Assembly (NCBI GenBank): GCA_963677825.2
Contig: CAXXEF010000001.1
Coordinates: 930,001 to 994,000, forward strand
DNA length: 64,000 nucleotides
Origin: Sporobacter sp963677825
GTDB taxonomy: Bacteria; Bacillota; Clostridia; Oscillospirales; Oscillospiraceae
Direction: 5' to 3'
A program made the position numbers and the translations under genes. The notes below the pieces were generated by a model. It saw only the letters and a program-made list of their open reading frames with translations, ran no database searches and was not told the DNA's origin. Of this stretch, positions 49,214 through 57,690 are shown one piece after another. How positions within the stretch are numbered: position 1 is the first letter of the stretch; each line of letters begins with the position of its first letter.

Positions 49214-50479
49214 CTATTTTTGCAACCCCAAAATCGCGTACAGATTTTTCTTATACGCTTCGACGCCGGGCTGGTCAAACGGGTTGACGCCCGTCATCAG
49301 CGCCGACACGCCGCAGCTGAGCTCGAAGAACTGTACAAGCATGCCAAAGTCGTACGCCGTATAAGACGGCAGCCGAAGCTCGATGACCGGCACGCCGCCG
49401 TCGATGTGCGCTTGCTTCGTCCCCTGGCGGGCGGCATCGTTGAGTTTACTGAAGCTTTCGCCGGCGAGCGGCGCAAGCCCGTCTTCCAGCGCCTCGTCGG
49501 CGATGACGGTAATCGTGCCGCGCGGAACTTCAGCCGATACGAACGTCTCAAACAGCGTCCGCTCACCGTCCTGGATGTACTGGCCGAGCGAGTGCAGGTC
49601 GGTGGTGAATTGGGCGCTGGCCGGGAAAATCCCTAAGCCGTTTTTACCCTCACTCTCGCCGAACAGCTGCTTCCACCACTCCCCCGTCGACACAAGCGAC
49701 GGCTCGAAACCGACGAGCAGCTCAATCTTTCGCCCGGCGCGGTACAGCGCCTGACGCAGCGCGGCGTATCGGGCGGCCTCGTCTTGCCCGTTTTCCATGA
49801 TATCACGCGCGCCGTCCAGCATCGCGGCGATGTCGATATCGGCAACAGCCGCCGGCAAGAGCCCGACTGGTGTGAGCACACTGTAACGCCCGCCGACATC
49901 ATCCGGGATGACAAAGGACGTGTAACCCTCGCGGTCTGTTAAGGCGCGCAGCTTCCCCTTCTCGGCGTCGGTCGTTACATAGATGCGCGACGCGGCACCT
50001 TTTGAGCCGTATTTATCGGTCAGCCGCTTCTTGAACACGCGGAATGCCGACGCCGGTTCAAGCGTCGAGCCGGATTTTGAGATATAGTTGACGGAAAAGT
50101 CGCGGTTGCCAATTAAAGCAATAACCTGTTCCAGATGTTCTCCGGACAGGTTATTACCGACGAAATACACGTCGGGCGTATTCTTTTTAAGCGCGTTGTA
50201 ATGGACAGACTGAATGAAGTCGATCGCGGCGCGCGCGCCGAGGTACGAGCCGCCGATACCAATGACGACGAGCACCTGAGAGTCCGCGCAAATGCGCTGC
50301 GCCGCCGACATCACCGCCGGCACGACGGCACTCATCTGCTCGGGGAGTTTGAGCCATCCCGTTCCGTCCACACCGGCACTGCCGGCGAGCAGGCGCGCAA
50401 GCGTCTGTTTTGCCTCGTCGAGCACCGGCGCAAAGTCGCCGGCAAAACTCAATGCTCCCGTCAGATCGGCTTTTATCAT
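49214..50479 (-). CDS. pgi: Glucose-6-phosphate isomerase
   Basis: A 421-residue isomerase linking glucose-6-phosphate and fructose-6-phosphate. Signatures: VIGIGGSYLGARAAID (about 72-87), NYISKSGSTLEPA (SIS-domain phosphate loop, about 134-146) and QYIQDGERTLFETF. Slightly shorter than the usual 450 residues of Gram-positive enzymes. GGAGG lies nine bases before the ATG. Confidence 0.95.
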   Translation of the reverse strand: MIKADLTGALSFAGDFAPVLDEAKQTLARLLAGSAGVDGTGWLKLPEQMSAVVPAVMSAAQRICADSQVLVVIGIGGSYLGARAAIDFIQSVHYNALKKNTPDVYFVGNNLSGEHLEQVIALIGNRDFSVNYISKSGSTLEPASAFRVFKKRLTDKYGSKGAASRIYVTTDAEKGKLRALTDREGYTSFVIPDDVGGRYSVLTPVGLLPAAVADIDIAAMLDGARDIMENGQDEAARYAALRQALYRAGRKIELLVGFEPSLVSTGEWWKQLFGESEGKNGLGIFPASAQFTTDLHSLGQYIQDGERTLFETFVSAEVPRGTITVIADEALEDGLAPLAGESFSKLNDAARQGTKQAHIDGGVPVIELRLPSYTAYDFGMLVQFFELSCGVSALMTGVNPFDQPGVEAYKKNLYAILGLQK

Positions 50480-50549
50480 GCGTGCGCTCCTCCGTGTCCG
50501 TGCTCGTGTTTAAACTCTATGCAGTTATTTTATCCCAAAACGCGATGGT

Positions 50550-51779
50550 TTACAACCCTCCAAAGAAAAGCATCCGAAGAAATCCACCAAAAACATCGCC
50601 CCAGGTCAGCCGGTCGACGCTGTCACCGGCGACGATCGGGTACTCGCCGAGCACCGTCTCGCCCGATTTGACAACAAGCAGCCCCAGCTGATCGCCGGCG
50701 GCGACGGGCGCAGGCGTTTTTTCAACAAGCTGCACATCCTTTGTCACCGACCCGGCATTGTCTTTTTCTGTGAGCAGCTTGCCGCCGCCCTCAATAATCG
50801 GCTGGACATACGGCACCTTGCCGAGCTCTACGCGCACGGGCAGCAGCGCACTGTCGGGATAGACCGATATAAGCTTGTAATTGGCGAAACCGTAGCTTAG
50901 GAGCGTCTTGGCGCTCTCAAAGCGGTCGACCGTCGTTGCCGCATGCATGACAACAGCAATATACTCTACCCCGTCTCGCTCGGCTGTTGCCGCCAGGCAG
51001 TACATAGATCGGCTTGTGAAGCCGGTTTTTAAGCCTGTTGCGCCCGAGTAGTAATAAATGAGCTTATTGGTGTTGCTCAGCCCGAACTCGCCGCCGCGCA
51101 CGGTATCCATCCAGATTGTTGTGAATTCCTTGATCATGTCATGCCCGATCAGCTCGCGCGACATCATTGCGACGTCGCGCGCCGTCGTGACGTGTGTACG
51201 GTCGTCCAGCAGGCCGGTGCAGTTGGTGAACGTCGTGTTCGTCATGCCGAGCTGTTCTGCACGCGCGTTCATCTTTGACACGAACACCGGCTCCGAGCCG
51301 GACAGATGCTCGGCCATCGCCACGGCGCAGTCGTTGGCGGAGGAGACGACGATCGATTTGAGCATGTCGCGCACGCTCATCTGCTCGCCCTCCTCTAGGT
51401 ATATCTGTGAGCCCCCCATGGACGCGGCGTACGCACTCGTGGTGACCATGTCGTCGAGCGTGATGCTGCCGGCTTCAAGCGCCTCGACGATCAGCAGGAT
51501 TGTCATGACCTTCGTCACACTGGCCGGCTCGAGCTGCTCGTCTGCGTTTTTTTCGTAGATAATCGTACCTGTCTGCTTTTCCATCAGCAGTGCAGACGGC
51601 GCTGTGATGTTCAGCTCCGACCCGGCCGACGGCACGGTCGTCTCGGCAAAGATTGCCGCATCGACGGCTTCGTAATCGTCTTCGATCAAGAAGACGGGGA
51701 TATCGTCGTCCGCAGCGGCAGTCGACGCGACGGCAAACAACAGCAGGATCGCCAAGAGGATTGAAATCAGTTTTTTCAC
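50550..51779 (-). CDS. dacF: D-alanyl-D-alanine carboxypeptidase (DacF-like, PBP5 family)
   Basis: A 409-residue secreted peptidase that trims peptidoglycan stem peptides. Signal peptide (1-23), then SxxK (Ser87-Lys90 in ASVTKVM), SAND (motif 2) and KTGFT (motif 3). A C-terminal beta domain (about 300-385) and a final amphipathic helix (FGGFLRMLFFGGL) that would anchor it to the membrane. Start is GTG at 51779, nine bases after AAGGAGG; another GTG two codons earlier is too close. Confidence 0.93.
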   Translation of the reverse strand: MKKLISILLAILLLFAVASTAAADDDIPVFLIEDDYEAVDAAIFAETTVPSAGSELNITAPSALLMEKQTGTIIYEKNADEQLEPASVTKVMTILLIVEALEAGSITLDDMVTTSAYAASMGGSQIYLEEGEQMSVRDMLKSIVVSSANDCAVAMAEHLSGSEPVFVSKMNARAEQLGMTNTTFTNCTGLLDDRTHVTTARDVAMMSRELIGHDMIKEFTTIWMDTVRGGEFGLSNTNKLIYYYSGATGLKTGFTSRSMYCLAATAERDGVEYIAVVMHAATTVDRFESAKTLLSYGFANYKLISVYPDSALLPVRVELGKVPYVQPIIEGGGKLLTEKDNAGSVTKDVQLVEKTPAPVAAGDQLGLLVVKSGETVLGEYPIVAGDSVDRLTWGDVFGGFLRMLFFGGL

Positions 51780-51857
51780 GGGCACATCCCTCCTTGGTAT
51801 AAAGGGTTATGCTTTGTCCAGACCGTTTATGACCGCGCAAAGCGGCGCTTTTTGTAC

Positions 51858-51885
51858 TTGCATTTAGCTGATGTTGTGTTACAAT
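51858..51885 (+). promoter_or_regulatory. Promoter of tRNA-Gly
   Basis: TTGCAT, 16 bases, TACAAT; the tRNA begins 12 bases past the -10. Confidence 0.6.
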
Positions 51886-51896
51886 AGTTTTTACTT

Positions 51897-51970
51897 GCAG
51901 GATTAGTTCAATGGTAGAATGTCAGCTTCCCAAGCTGAACACACGGGTTCGATTCCCGTATCCTGCTCCA
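51897..51970 (+). tRNA. tRNA-Gly (CCC)
   Basis: A 74-base cloverleaf with encoded CCA. Acceptor GCAGGAT pairs with ATCCTGC; anticodon stem TCAGC/GCTGA with loop TTCCCAA gives CCC. The 3' end of a DUF3006-like frame runs antisense through it. Confidence 0.94.
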
Positions 51971-52171
51971 AAAAGTAAACGCCCCGAAAACCGTTGGTAT
52001 TGCAAGGTTTTCGGGGCGTTTTTCAGACTCTTTTTCATCTATTTCTATTGAAATCACATCTCCTTCTTTTGCCCCCGGCGGAAGGAGAACACGAGGCACA
52101 TTCACAAGGGTAGACGAATTCACTTCGATAACAACCAGATCGCCTTCAAATCGATCAATAATAACTTTCAT
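51908..52171 (-). CDS. DUF3006 protein with aberrant C-terminus
   Basis: The first 50 residues (MKVIIDRFEGDLVVIEVN, NVPRVLLPPGAKEGDVISI) are a clear DUF3006 domain. The rest, from about residue 53, is translated from the tRNA-Gly terminator and the antisense strand of tRNA-Gly and looks unrelated to the family. The original 3' end therefore appears to be lost or displaced. ATG 52171 is the family-like start; an ATG at 52180 is also possible. Still possibly expressed. Confidence 0.7.
   Translation of the reverse strand: MKVIIDRFEGDLVVIEVNSSTLVNVPRVLLPPGAKEGDVISIEIDEKESEKRPENLAIPTVFGAFTFWSRIRESNPCVQLGKLTFYH
51977..52021. terminator. Terminator of tRNA-Gly
   Basis: AAACGCCCCGAAAACC / GGTTTTCGGGGCGTTT with a 13-base loop and a T run on the plus strand; it lies inside the DUF3006 reading frame. 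Confidence 0.9.
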
Positions 52172-52302
52172 TATGAGCATTAGCCTCCAAAGGTCGAAAC
52201 CAAGTTACTGGATGAATCATAAAGCTGTGCGGGATCACTGCTATCATTGTTCCATATATAGCTAGAAGTCCACTTCAGACAATATTAAAATTCCTGTGAT
52301 GA

Positions 52303-52785
52303 CTAAAAAACCATCTCAAGCTCAATCTGATTTTTTAAAAATATTCCATAATCTCCATACTTCGGGAAATTAGGGTTTTTAGCTCGAACTTTGTCAAAAT
52401 GATTTTCATGAATTTTACACATAAAAAACATTCTTTTCTGATAAAATTTTAAAGCATCTATATTGTCATTTGATGTAGAAACCCAAATTCTTTTGCATTC
52501 TTTTTCTTTTGCCTCTTCAATACTTTTTTTAATAAGTTCAGTTCCTATCCCTACTCCTCGATTTTTTGTATGTAGTTCAACTATTTCGCATTCTTCGTTA
52601 TTATAGTTTAATAATATTTGACCAATTAGCTTATTTTCTTCAAAAGCTAAAAACCCTCCTAATATACTCAAATCTTGATATGCCTGTGCAGGAGTAACCA
52701 TCCCTTTAAAACCATATTCTTCCATTAAACGTTCTTCTACAATTTTAATATCTTCATCATTCTTTTCTCTAATTACAAAATTCAT
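52303..52785 (-). CDS. GNAT-family N-acetyltransferase
   Basis: A 160-residue acetyltransferase with the acetyl-CoA-binding NRGVGIGTELIKKSI (about 74-88), preceded by the beta strand EIVELHT and followed by STSNDNIDALKFYQK. Codon use is strikingly AT-rich (Lys AAA, Ile ATA/ATT, Glu GAA), unlike the genes on either side, so recent acquisition is likely. AGGGAG precedes the ATG. Substrate unknown. Confidence 0.92.
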   Translation of the reverse strand: MNFVIREKNDEDIKIVEERLMEEYGFKGMVTPAQAYQDLSILGGFLAFEENKLIGQILLNYNNEECEIVELHTKNRGVGIGTELIKKSIEEAKEKECKRIWVSTSNDNIDALKFYQKRMFFMCKIHENHFDKVRAKNPNFPKYGDYGIFLKNQIELEMVF

Positions 52786-52898
52786 ATATATCTCCCTTTT
52801 AAATTATTATTTAACTTCATTTTCACTGGAAATACAAACTGGAAGACATTTCTTTTGAGTCGTACCGCGATCTTATGCAGTAGTCCCAGAACCCTGTA

Positions 52899-52927
52899 TT
52901 GTAATCATTTGGTGTTATTGATATAAT
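52899..52927 (+). promoter_or_regulatory. Promoter of the DUF6056-like gene
   Basis: TTGTAA, 17 bases, TATAAT; start codon 53 bases past the -10. Confidence 0.65.
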
Positions 52928-52979
52928 TGCCCTGCTTAATAATATCCGATCTGACGGCTTAGAACGGGAGACTACCCTC

Positions 52980-54854
52980 GTGAAAACACACCGGCCCGCC
53001 ATTAACGAATCTTCATCTACAATAAAAGCGATCCGTCTACTGGCGCTTGCGGTGTTACTGATCCTTGCTGCGTCATTAGTGCCAATTCTGCTAGTCTCTC
53101 CGTATTCAAGACCTACCACTGACGACTATTCGTTCGGACTTGGTCTATATCAAAACGGACTGCTCGGCTCATTTGAGACGGTCAGCCGATATTATAGTGG
53201 TTTTCAAGGCACCTACCTTGGTGTATTTTTAATGACCCTCCAGCCTACCGCTGTTTTTAACGCCGCCGAAGCATATGGCATAACCGGTTTCATGCTGCTT
53301 GGGCTGCTCAGCTGTAGCATATTCGCACTGACGCTAACTATTTTACACAAAAATACAGATTATTACGAACGACTTTTGATCGCGTCGATGGTTTTGTTTG
53401 CCTGCGTTCAGTGGCTGCCGAGCATTTCGGATGCCTTTTTTTGGTGGAATGGCGCAATTTATTATACCGGGTCATTTAGTCTTCAGTTGCTGATCTGGAC
53501 CGCTGTTATCCGGTTCAATCCACGCTTGCGCTTCTCCCGCGCCAAAATCGCTGCTATTGGCGTCGCAATGCTCGTTTTTGGCGGCACAAATTACGTCAGC
53601 GCCTTCTTGAATCTGCTGATAAACATCGTCGTGCTAGCTGTGCTATTCGTCCCCTCTGTCAGCGCTTGTACAGCGCCGCAGCGCAAATATGCGCAGGCAA
53701 TATTCGCTGCGTGCGCTTTGATCGGGCTTCTTTTCTCGATTCTTGCGCCGGGCAATGCGATCCGTCAAAGCGCGTATGAGCAACTGCCCTTTATACAGAC
53801 AATCGTCGTGTCACTGCATCACGCGCTTCTTGACATCGCCCGTTTTTCAACTGTGCCGCTTTACCTGGCCTGCTTGGCTCTCGTACCGCTATTCGTCCGT
53901 ATCACCAAACGCATGGCATTTCAATTTCCCTTCGCGCCGATTGTCTTAATCGCTTCGTTCTTTATCTTTGCCGCGCAAAACGCGCCTGTCTATTACGGTA
54001 TGGGCGCATCGGTCGTGCCGATGGGCCGTGTGGATAATATCAATTACTTCTCGTTTGTGCTGCTATTGAACGCCAACGCTTTCTATCTTACCGGATGGGT
54101 GATGCATCGGCTTGACGCCTTGTCTAAAAAGCCGTCACGGGCGTTGATGCGTCGCGCTGCTATTATTTGTCTGGCCATATTTAGCGCCGCGTCACTTTTT
54201 TCGATCCGTAAAACAACATCATTTAAATGCCTGAAAGAATACCGCAACGGCACCGTCCAGGCTTATGCCGAAATCTATGACCGACAGTTTGATATTTTAA
54301 CCGATCCATCCGTCCGAGCGGGGATCATCCCTGAGAACCCCATTCATCCATCGTTGTTCAATCATTTCAGCAATTCAACGTCGCCGACTGAATGGTACAA
54401 CGTCGCCGCGGCGCTTTTCTTCGAAAAAGACTACGTTGCGCAATATACCGGCTCTTCTCCTGCCGATTTTACACCGCCTGTTTATGAAGCGGTACAAGTA
54501 TTGCTTCGTATCGGCAGTAAAGACTATACCGTCGACGGCTATCACCTGCCCGAGCAAGCTGCGCCGGTGATATCAATCGAATCGCTGGCGGCGGCGCTGA
54601 CCGACAGCTCGCATGCCTTCGCGGTTGACGCTTCCGGTACAACCACGCTCGAGCTTGAGTTGACCGCATCGGCAACCGATGGTCCGTTGGAGCACATATC
54701 GCGACCTCTCGACGCTGTATACAACTATGAGCTTACATTATCCGATGGCCGCCGCTATATTCGTCAAGGATTCGCATTCGGCGGCAGGGCGTATTTCAGT
54801 CTCAAGCAGCTTTCGCAGATTCTGAACTTGTCCATAACGATCGCATCGGAATGA
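52980..54854 (+). CDS. Polytopic membrane protein, DUF6056-like
   Basis: A 624-residue protein with ten or more membrane segments up to about residue 415 and a large C-terminal extracytoplasmic domain (about 420-624). PTTDDYSFG near the N-terminus carries the Asp pair typical of GT-C-like glycosyltransferase membrane proteins and of DUF6056. Start is GTG with GGGAG upstream. A role in surface glycans is inferred from the family resemblance. Confidence 0.78.
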   Translation: MKTHRPAINESSSTIKAIRLLALAVLLILAASLVPILLVSPYSRPTTDDYSFGLGLYQNGLLGSFETVSRYYSGFQGTYLGVFLMTLQPTAVFNAAEAYGITGFMLLGLLSCSIFALTLTILHKNTDYYERLLIASMVLFACVQWLPSISDAFFWWNGAIYYTGSFSLQLLIWTAVIRFNPRLRFSRAKIAAIGVAMLVFGGTNYVSAFLNLLINIVVLAVLFVPSVSACTAPQRKYAQAIFAACALIGLLFSILAPGNAIRQSAYEQLPFIQTIVVSLHHALLDIARFSTVPLYLACLALVPLFVRITKRMAFQFPFAPIVLIASFFIFAAQNAPVYYGMGASVVPMGRVDNINYFSFVLLLNANAFYLTGWVMHRLDALSKKPSRALMRRAAIICLAIFSAASLFSIRKTTSFKCLKEYRNGTVQAYAEIYDRQFDILTDPSVRAGIIPENPIHPSLFNHFSNSTSPTEWYNVAAALFFEKDYVAQYTGSSPADFTPPVYEAVQVLLRIGSKDYTVDGYHLPEQAAPVISIESLAAALTDSSHAFAVDASGTTTLELELTASATDGPLEHISRPLDAVYNYELTLSDGRRYIRQGFAFGGRAYFSLKQLSQILNLSITIASE

Positions 54855-54915
54855 TGTTTGGATTACCGTACAACAAAACAATAACCATCGAGAAGGTTGT
54901 TGTTGTTAAAAAGAG

Positions 54916-54939
54916 CGGCAGGATCAACCGATCCTGCCG
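54916..54939. terminator. Bidirectional terminator
   Basis: CGGCAGGATC / GATCCTGCCG with loop AACC, between convergent genes. Confidence 0.8.
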
Positions 54940-54945
54940 TCGTCT

Positions 54946-55158
54946 TTATTTCAGTTTTTCCTTCAGATTATCCATGAATTTATCATATACCTCACGAGAG
55001 GCTTCCTTCTTTTCACCATACCGCTCTTTTACAATCCCAAAAAGAGCCTTGCTGTCACCCTGAACTTTGCTTAAATCGTCATCGGTCAGGCTGGCCCATT
55101 GGGATTGAATTTCGCCTTTAACCTGTTCCCATTTTCCTGCCCAAATTTCTTTGTTCAT
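54946..55158 (-). CDS. CsbD-family stress protein
   Basis: A 70-residue hydrophilic protein: MNKEIWAGKWEQVKGEIQSQW is the CsbD opening (key W-x-Q-x-KGE-x-x-x-x-W), followed by DDDLSKVQGD. CsbD proteins accumulate in general stress; molecular role unknown. ATG 55158 has AAAGGAG upstream. Confidence 0.92.
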   Translation of the reverse strand: MNKEIWAGKWEQVKGEIQSQWASLTDDDLSKVQGDSKALFGIVKERYGEKKEASREVYDKFMDNLKEKLK

Positions 55159-55460
55159 ACATGCTCCTTTCAAGAACTCAACGCGCTGTTTTTCTCTTTT
55201 ATATGTAAATTATAACAGACTTTGGCTGTTTTTTCAAACGGAGCGCGCCGCTGGCATAGACTGCGCACTCGCACTGCTCCGGTTATTTCAGACGCTTTTT
55301 GTGATGACGCTATGATAGCTATAAAGACTTCCAGCTAAAATAGATGCTGCTTTCTTTTTAAAACGGCTCTTTAAAATATTTTCAAATAATTGGATGAAAA
55401 CACTTGACTATCAACCGGCTTGATAGTTTATGATGGAAGCAGAATGCAAGGAGGGCCGGT
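55159..55460. other. Divergent intergenic space, csbD / MerR-RDD
   Basis: No gene seen. The right end carries the MerR-type promoter described separately; the part near csbD is T- and A-rich and may hold its promoter. Confidence 0.5.
55404..55434 (+). promoter_or_regulatory. MerR-type promoter with operator
   Basis: TTGACT (55404-55409) and TATGAT (55429-55434) are 19 bases apart, the overlong spacing typical of MerR-activated promoters. A perfect dyad ACTATCAA-CCGGC-TTGATAGT (55407-55427) fills the spacer. The gene starting 27 bases downstream encodes a MerR-type protein, so autoregulation is likely. Confidence 0.85.
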
Positions 55461-56915
55461 ATGACGATAAAAGAAATCGAAGAACGGACGGATATGGCAC
55501 GATCGAATATCCGCTTTTACGAAAACGAAGGATTGCTGACGCCGAGGCGCCTGAGTAATGGTTACAGAGACTATTCAGAAAGCGACGTACAGCTTCTGCT
55601 GCGTATCAAGCTGCTGCGCAGCCTACATATTTCGCTGGACGAGATCAAGGCCCTTCAGGACGGTTCTGCGGCGTTGTCTGCGACGCTTATCAAGAAAATC
55701 GAGGAGCTGGAACAGGAGAAAAAAGACGTCACGCTTGCTCAAAGCTTCTGCCGAAGCATACAAGACGAAAACGTATCCTTTTATAATCTGGACGCCGCCA
55801 AATATCTTGACCGGCTGAGCCAAACTGCCGATGCTCAAAGTAGCGTCTATTTCGCCGTCGAAGGCGATGAATTGCCGCAGGTGAACAGGCCCTGGCGTCG
55901 ATACTTTGCCAGAATTTTTGACATGCTGCTTTACGCCTTAATATGGTGGGTTTTTCTCGCGTTCGTCCTCCATGTTAATCTGGCAAACAGAACCACCGTC
56001 GGAGAATGGCTGGATGCTTGCGTCGGATTCGTGCTGATGCTGTTTATCGAGCCCCTGATACTGCATATCTTTGCGACAACGCCGGGTAAAGCCATCCTCG
56101 GCCTGCGGCTTGAATCAGCCGACGGCGGCCGACTTTCTTATGGTGAAGGCCTGGCGCGTACTTGGGGTGTTATCGGTTCCGGATTCGGCTATAATATTCC
56201 GATTTACTATCTGGTCAGGCTCTGGAAAAGCTATAAAATGTGCAAAGCCGGGGATCAGCTCCCGTGGGATGAATCGACATCTTACACGATGAAGGATACG
56301 AAATGGCTGAGGCCTTTGTTGCTGGCAGCTGCCTATGTGGCCCTATTTGCAGCAAGTTTTACAGTCGCTTACGCGCAGCAGCTTCCACCAAACCGCGGCG
56401 AATTAACGGTCGCCGAATTTGCCGAAAACTATAAATACTATGCCAACTATTACGACTTCGACCTCAACGGTATGTATTTAGATGAAAACGGCCATTGGAA
56501 AAAAGACGCGTCAGATTCTACAGTCTATATTGAGGTTATGCCAAACGTGCGGCCGAACTATCAGTTTGTTACAGACAACGCCTATATAACCGGCATAGAG
56601 ATGTTTATTGAGATTGAGGACGGCACAAACTTTATCACCTCGTTTAACTACTACGACAAGTATATGATTTTAGCCGCCTTCGCCCTCGCCGGGGCGCAGG
56701 ATGAGGTCGGCTTATTCACACGGGTTAATGAGCAAATAACAAAGCAAATCAGCGAGAATTATTTAAAGGATTTTCAATTCGATGAAGTCGGATTATCCAT
56801 TACCTGCGACGTGGAGCATACAGGCTATATCGACCACTCACCATTGGCTTTAATGCCGGACGACAATGCAGCGGAAACCTATTTCAGCCTGTATTATTTG
56901 ATAAGCGTGACTTAA
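55461..56915 (+). CDS. MerR-type HTH fused to RDD membrane domain
   Basis: A 484-residue protein. Residues 1-70 are a MerR HTH (MTIKEIEERTDMARSNIRFYE, LSNGYRDYSESDVQLL), 71-100 a helix like the MerR dimer coil, 148-275 an RDD-type membrane domain (RRYFARIFDMLLYAL; TTPGKAILGLRL), a further segment at about 283-304 and an extracytoplasmic C-terminal domain (305-484). This is a membrane-tethered transcription factor by layout. AAGGAGG precedes the ATG. What the outer domain senses is unknown. Confidence 0.9.
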   Translation: MTIKEIEERTDMARSNIRFYENEGLLTPRRLSNGYRDYSESDVQLLLRIKLLRSLHISLDEIKALQDGSAALSATLIKKIEELEQEKKDVTLAQSFCRSIQDENVSFYNLDAAKYLDRLSQTADAQSSVYFAVEGDELPQVNRPWRRYFARIFDMLLYALIWWVFLAFVLHVNLANRTTVGEWLDACVGFVLMLFIEPLILHIFATTPGKAILGLRLESADGGRLSYGEGLARTWGVIGSGFGYNIPIYYLVRLWKSYKMCKAGDQLPWDESTSYTMKDTKWLRPLLLAAAYVALFAASFTVAYAQQLPPNRGELTVAEFAENYKYYANYYDFDLNGMYLDENGHWKKDASDSTVYIEVMPNVRPNYQFVTDNAYITGIEMFIEIEDGTNFITSFNYYDKYMILAAFALAGAQDEVGLFTRVNEQITKQISENYLKDFQFDEVGLSITCDVEHTGYIDHSPLALMPDDNAAETYFSLYYLISVT

Positions 56916-56986
56916 CACATCCCGCCACGGCAATTATTGATAAATACACGATTAACTGTTATGATGATCCAAAAGAAGGTGATTAG

Positions 56987-57187
56987 ATGCGCCATGCCCT
57001 CGGTATGATCGTTGGCTACAAATGCCAGGAACTGATGTTATCCATATCCCTGTCGATTGTTACGTTGTTTTGTATTGTCGCACTTGAGCTGCCGCCGCCA
57101 CTTTGGATTATCGTTTTATTACTGTGTATATATCATCCGCTTCATAGCTTCATCTCAACCAAGACGAAAACACAGATGCTGGAATAG
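56987..57187 (+). CDS. Small membrane protein
   Basis: A 66-residue protein with two hydrophobic stretches (about 17-34 and 37-52). GAAGGTGAT precedes the ATG. It follows the MerR-RDD gene by 71 bases on the same strand and could be its target or partner. Not recognised. Confidence 0.55.
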   Translation: MRHALGMIVGYKCQELMLSISLSIVTLFCIVALELPPPLWIIVLLLCIYHPLHSFISTKTKTQMLE

Positions 57188-57206
57188 CGCTCCTTAACAA
57201 AAAGGA

Positions 57207-57232
57207 GTCAAGGAGAATCTATACTCCTTGAC
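57207..57232. terminator. Hairpin between small genes
   Basis: GTCAAGGAG / CTCCTTGAC with an 8-base loop; no T run, so termination is doubtful. The arm contains AAGGAG-like sequences. Confidence 0.4.
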
Positions 57233-57258
57233 ACACCATACACGTTAAGGAGATCAAT

Positions 57259-57630
57259 ATGCGCATTGAATTTGACTGGTATATGCGCCAAATACAGCTT
57301 GTCATTGTCGCAATATCCCAAATGGTACTCGGCAAGGGCAGCATCGAATACCTCAGTGCTGAGGGCGACGCCATCAGCCACACAGACACGCTGCACAGGA
57401 CGGTGCTCGACCTCGTCAAAAAGCAGGAAATCCGTGACGCGCAGGCGCTGATGTTCGAGCACCTGGACGTCAGCGACAGCAATCATCTCGTTTTGGCTCT
57501 GGATTTTTATCAGGAACTCAACCAGCTCACAGACGACGAGCTTGAATCCGGCGGCTTCTCCAGAGACGAAATCTTCAAGGGACTGCATAAGGTGATGGAC
57601 CTATTCAGCATTGTTATCCCCGGAATGTAA
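57259..57630 (+). CDS. DUF6483 protein
   Basis: A 123-residue helical protein: DWYMRQIQLVIVAISQMVLGK near the N-terminus (key DWYMRQI) matches DUF6483, a clostridial family of unknown role, followed by acidic helices. AAGGAG precedes the ATG. Confidence 0.85.
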   Translation: MRIEFDWYMRQIQLVIVAISQMVLGKGSIEYLSAEGDAISHTDTLHRTVLDLVKKQEIRDAQALMFEHLDVSDSNHLVLALDFYQELNQLTDDELESGGFSRDEIFKGLHKVMDLFSIVIPGM

Positions 57631-57639
57631 CCTCAAACA

Positions 57640-57667
57640 AAAGAACAGGCTTTTGCCTGTTCTTTTT
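57640..57667. terminator. Terminator of the DUF6483 gene
   Basis: AAAGAACAGGC / GCCTGTTCTTT with loop TTTT and a T run; the endolysin-like gene converges on it. Confidence 0.9.
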
Positions 57668-57690
57668 GTTTACTCTTTTTTCGGAGCGCT

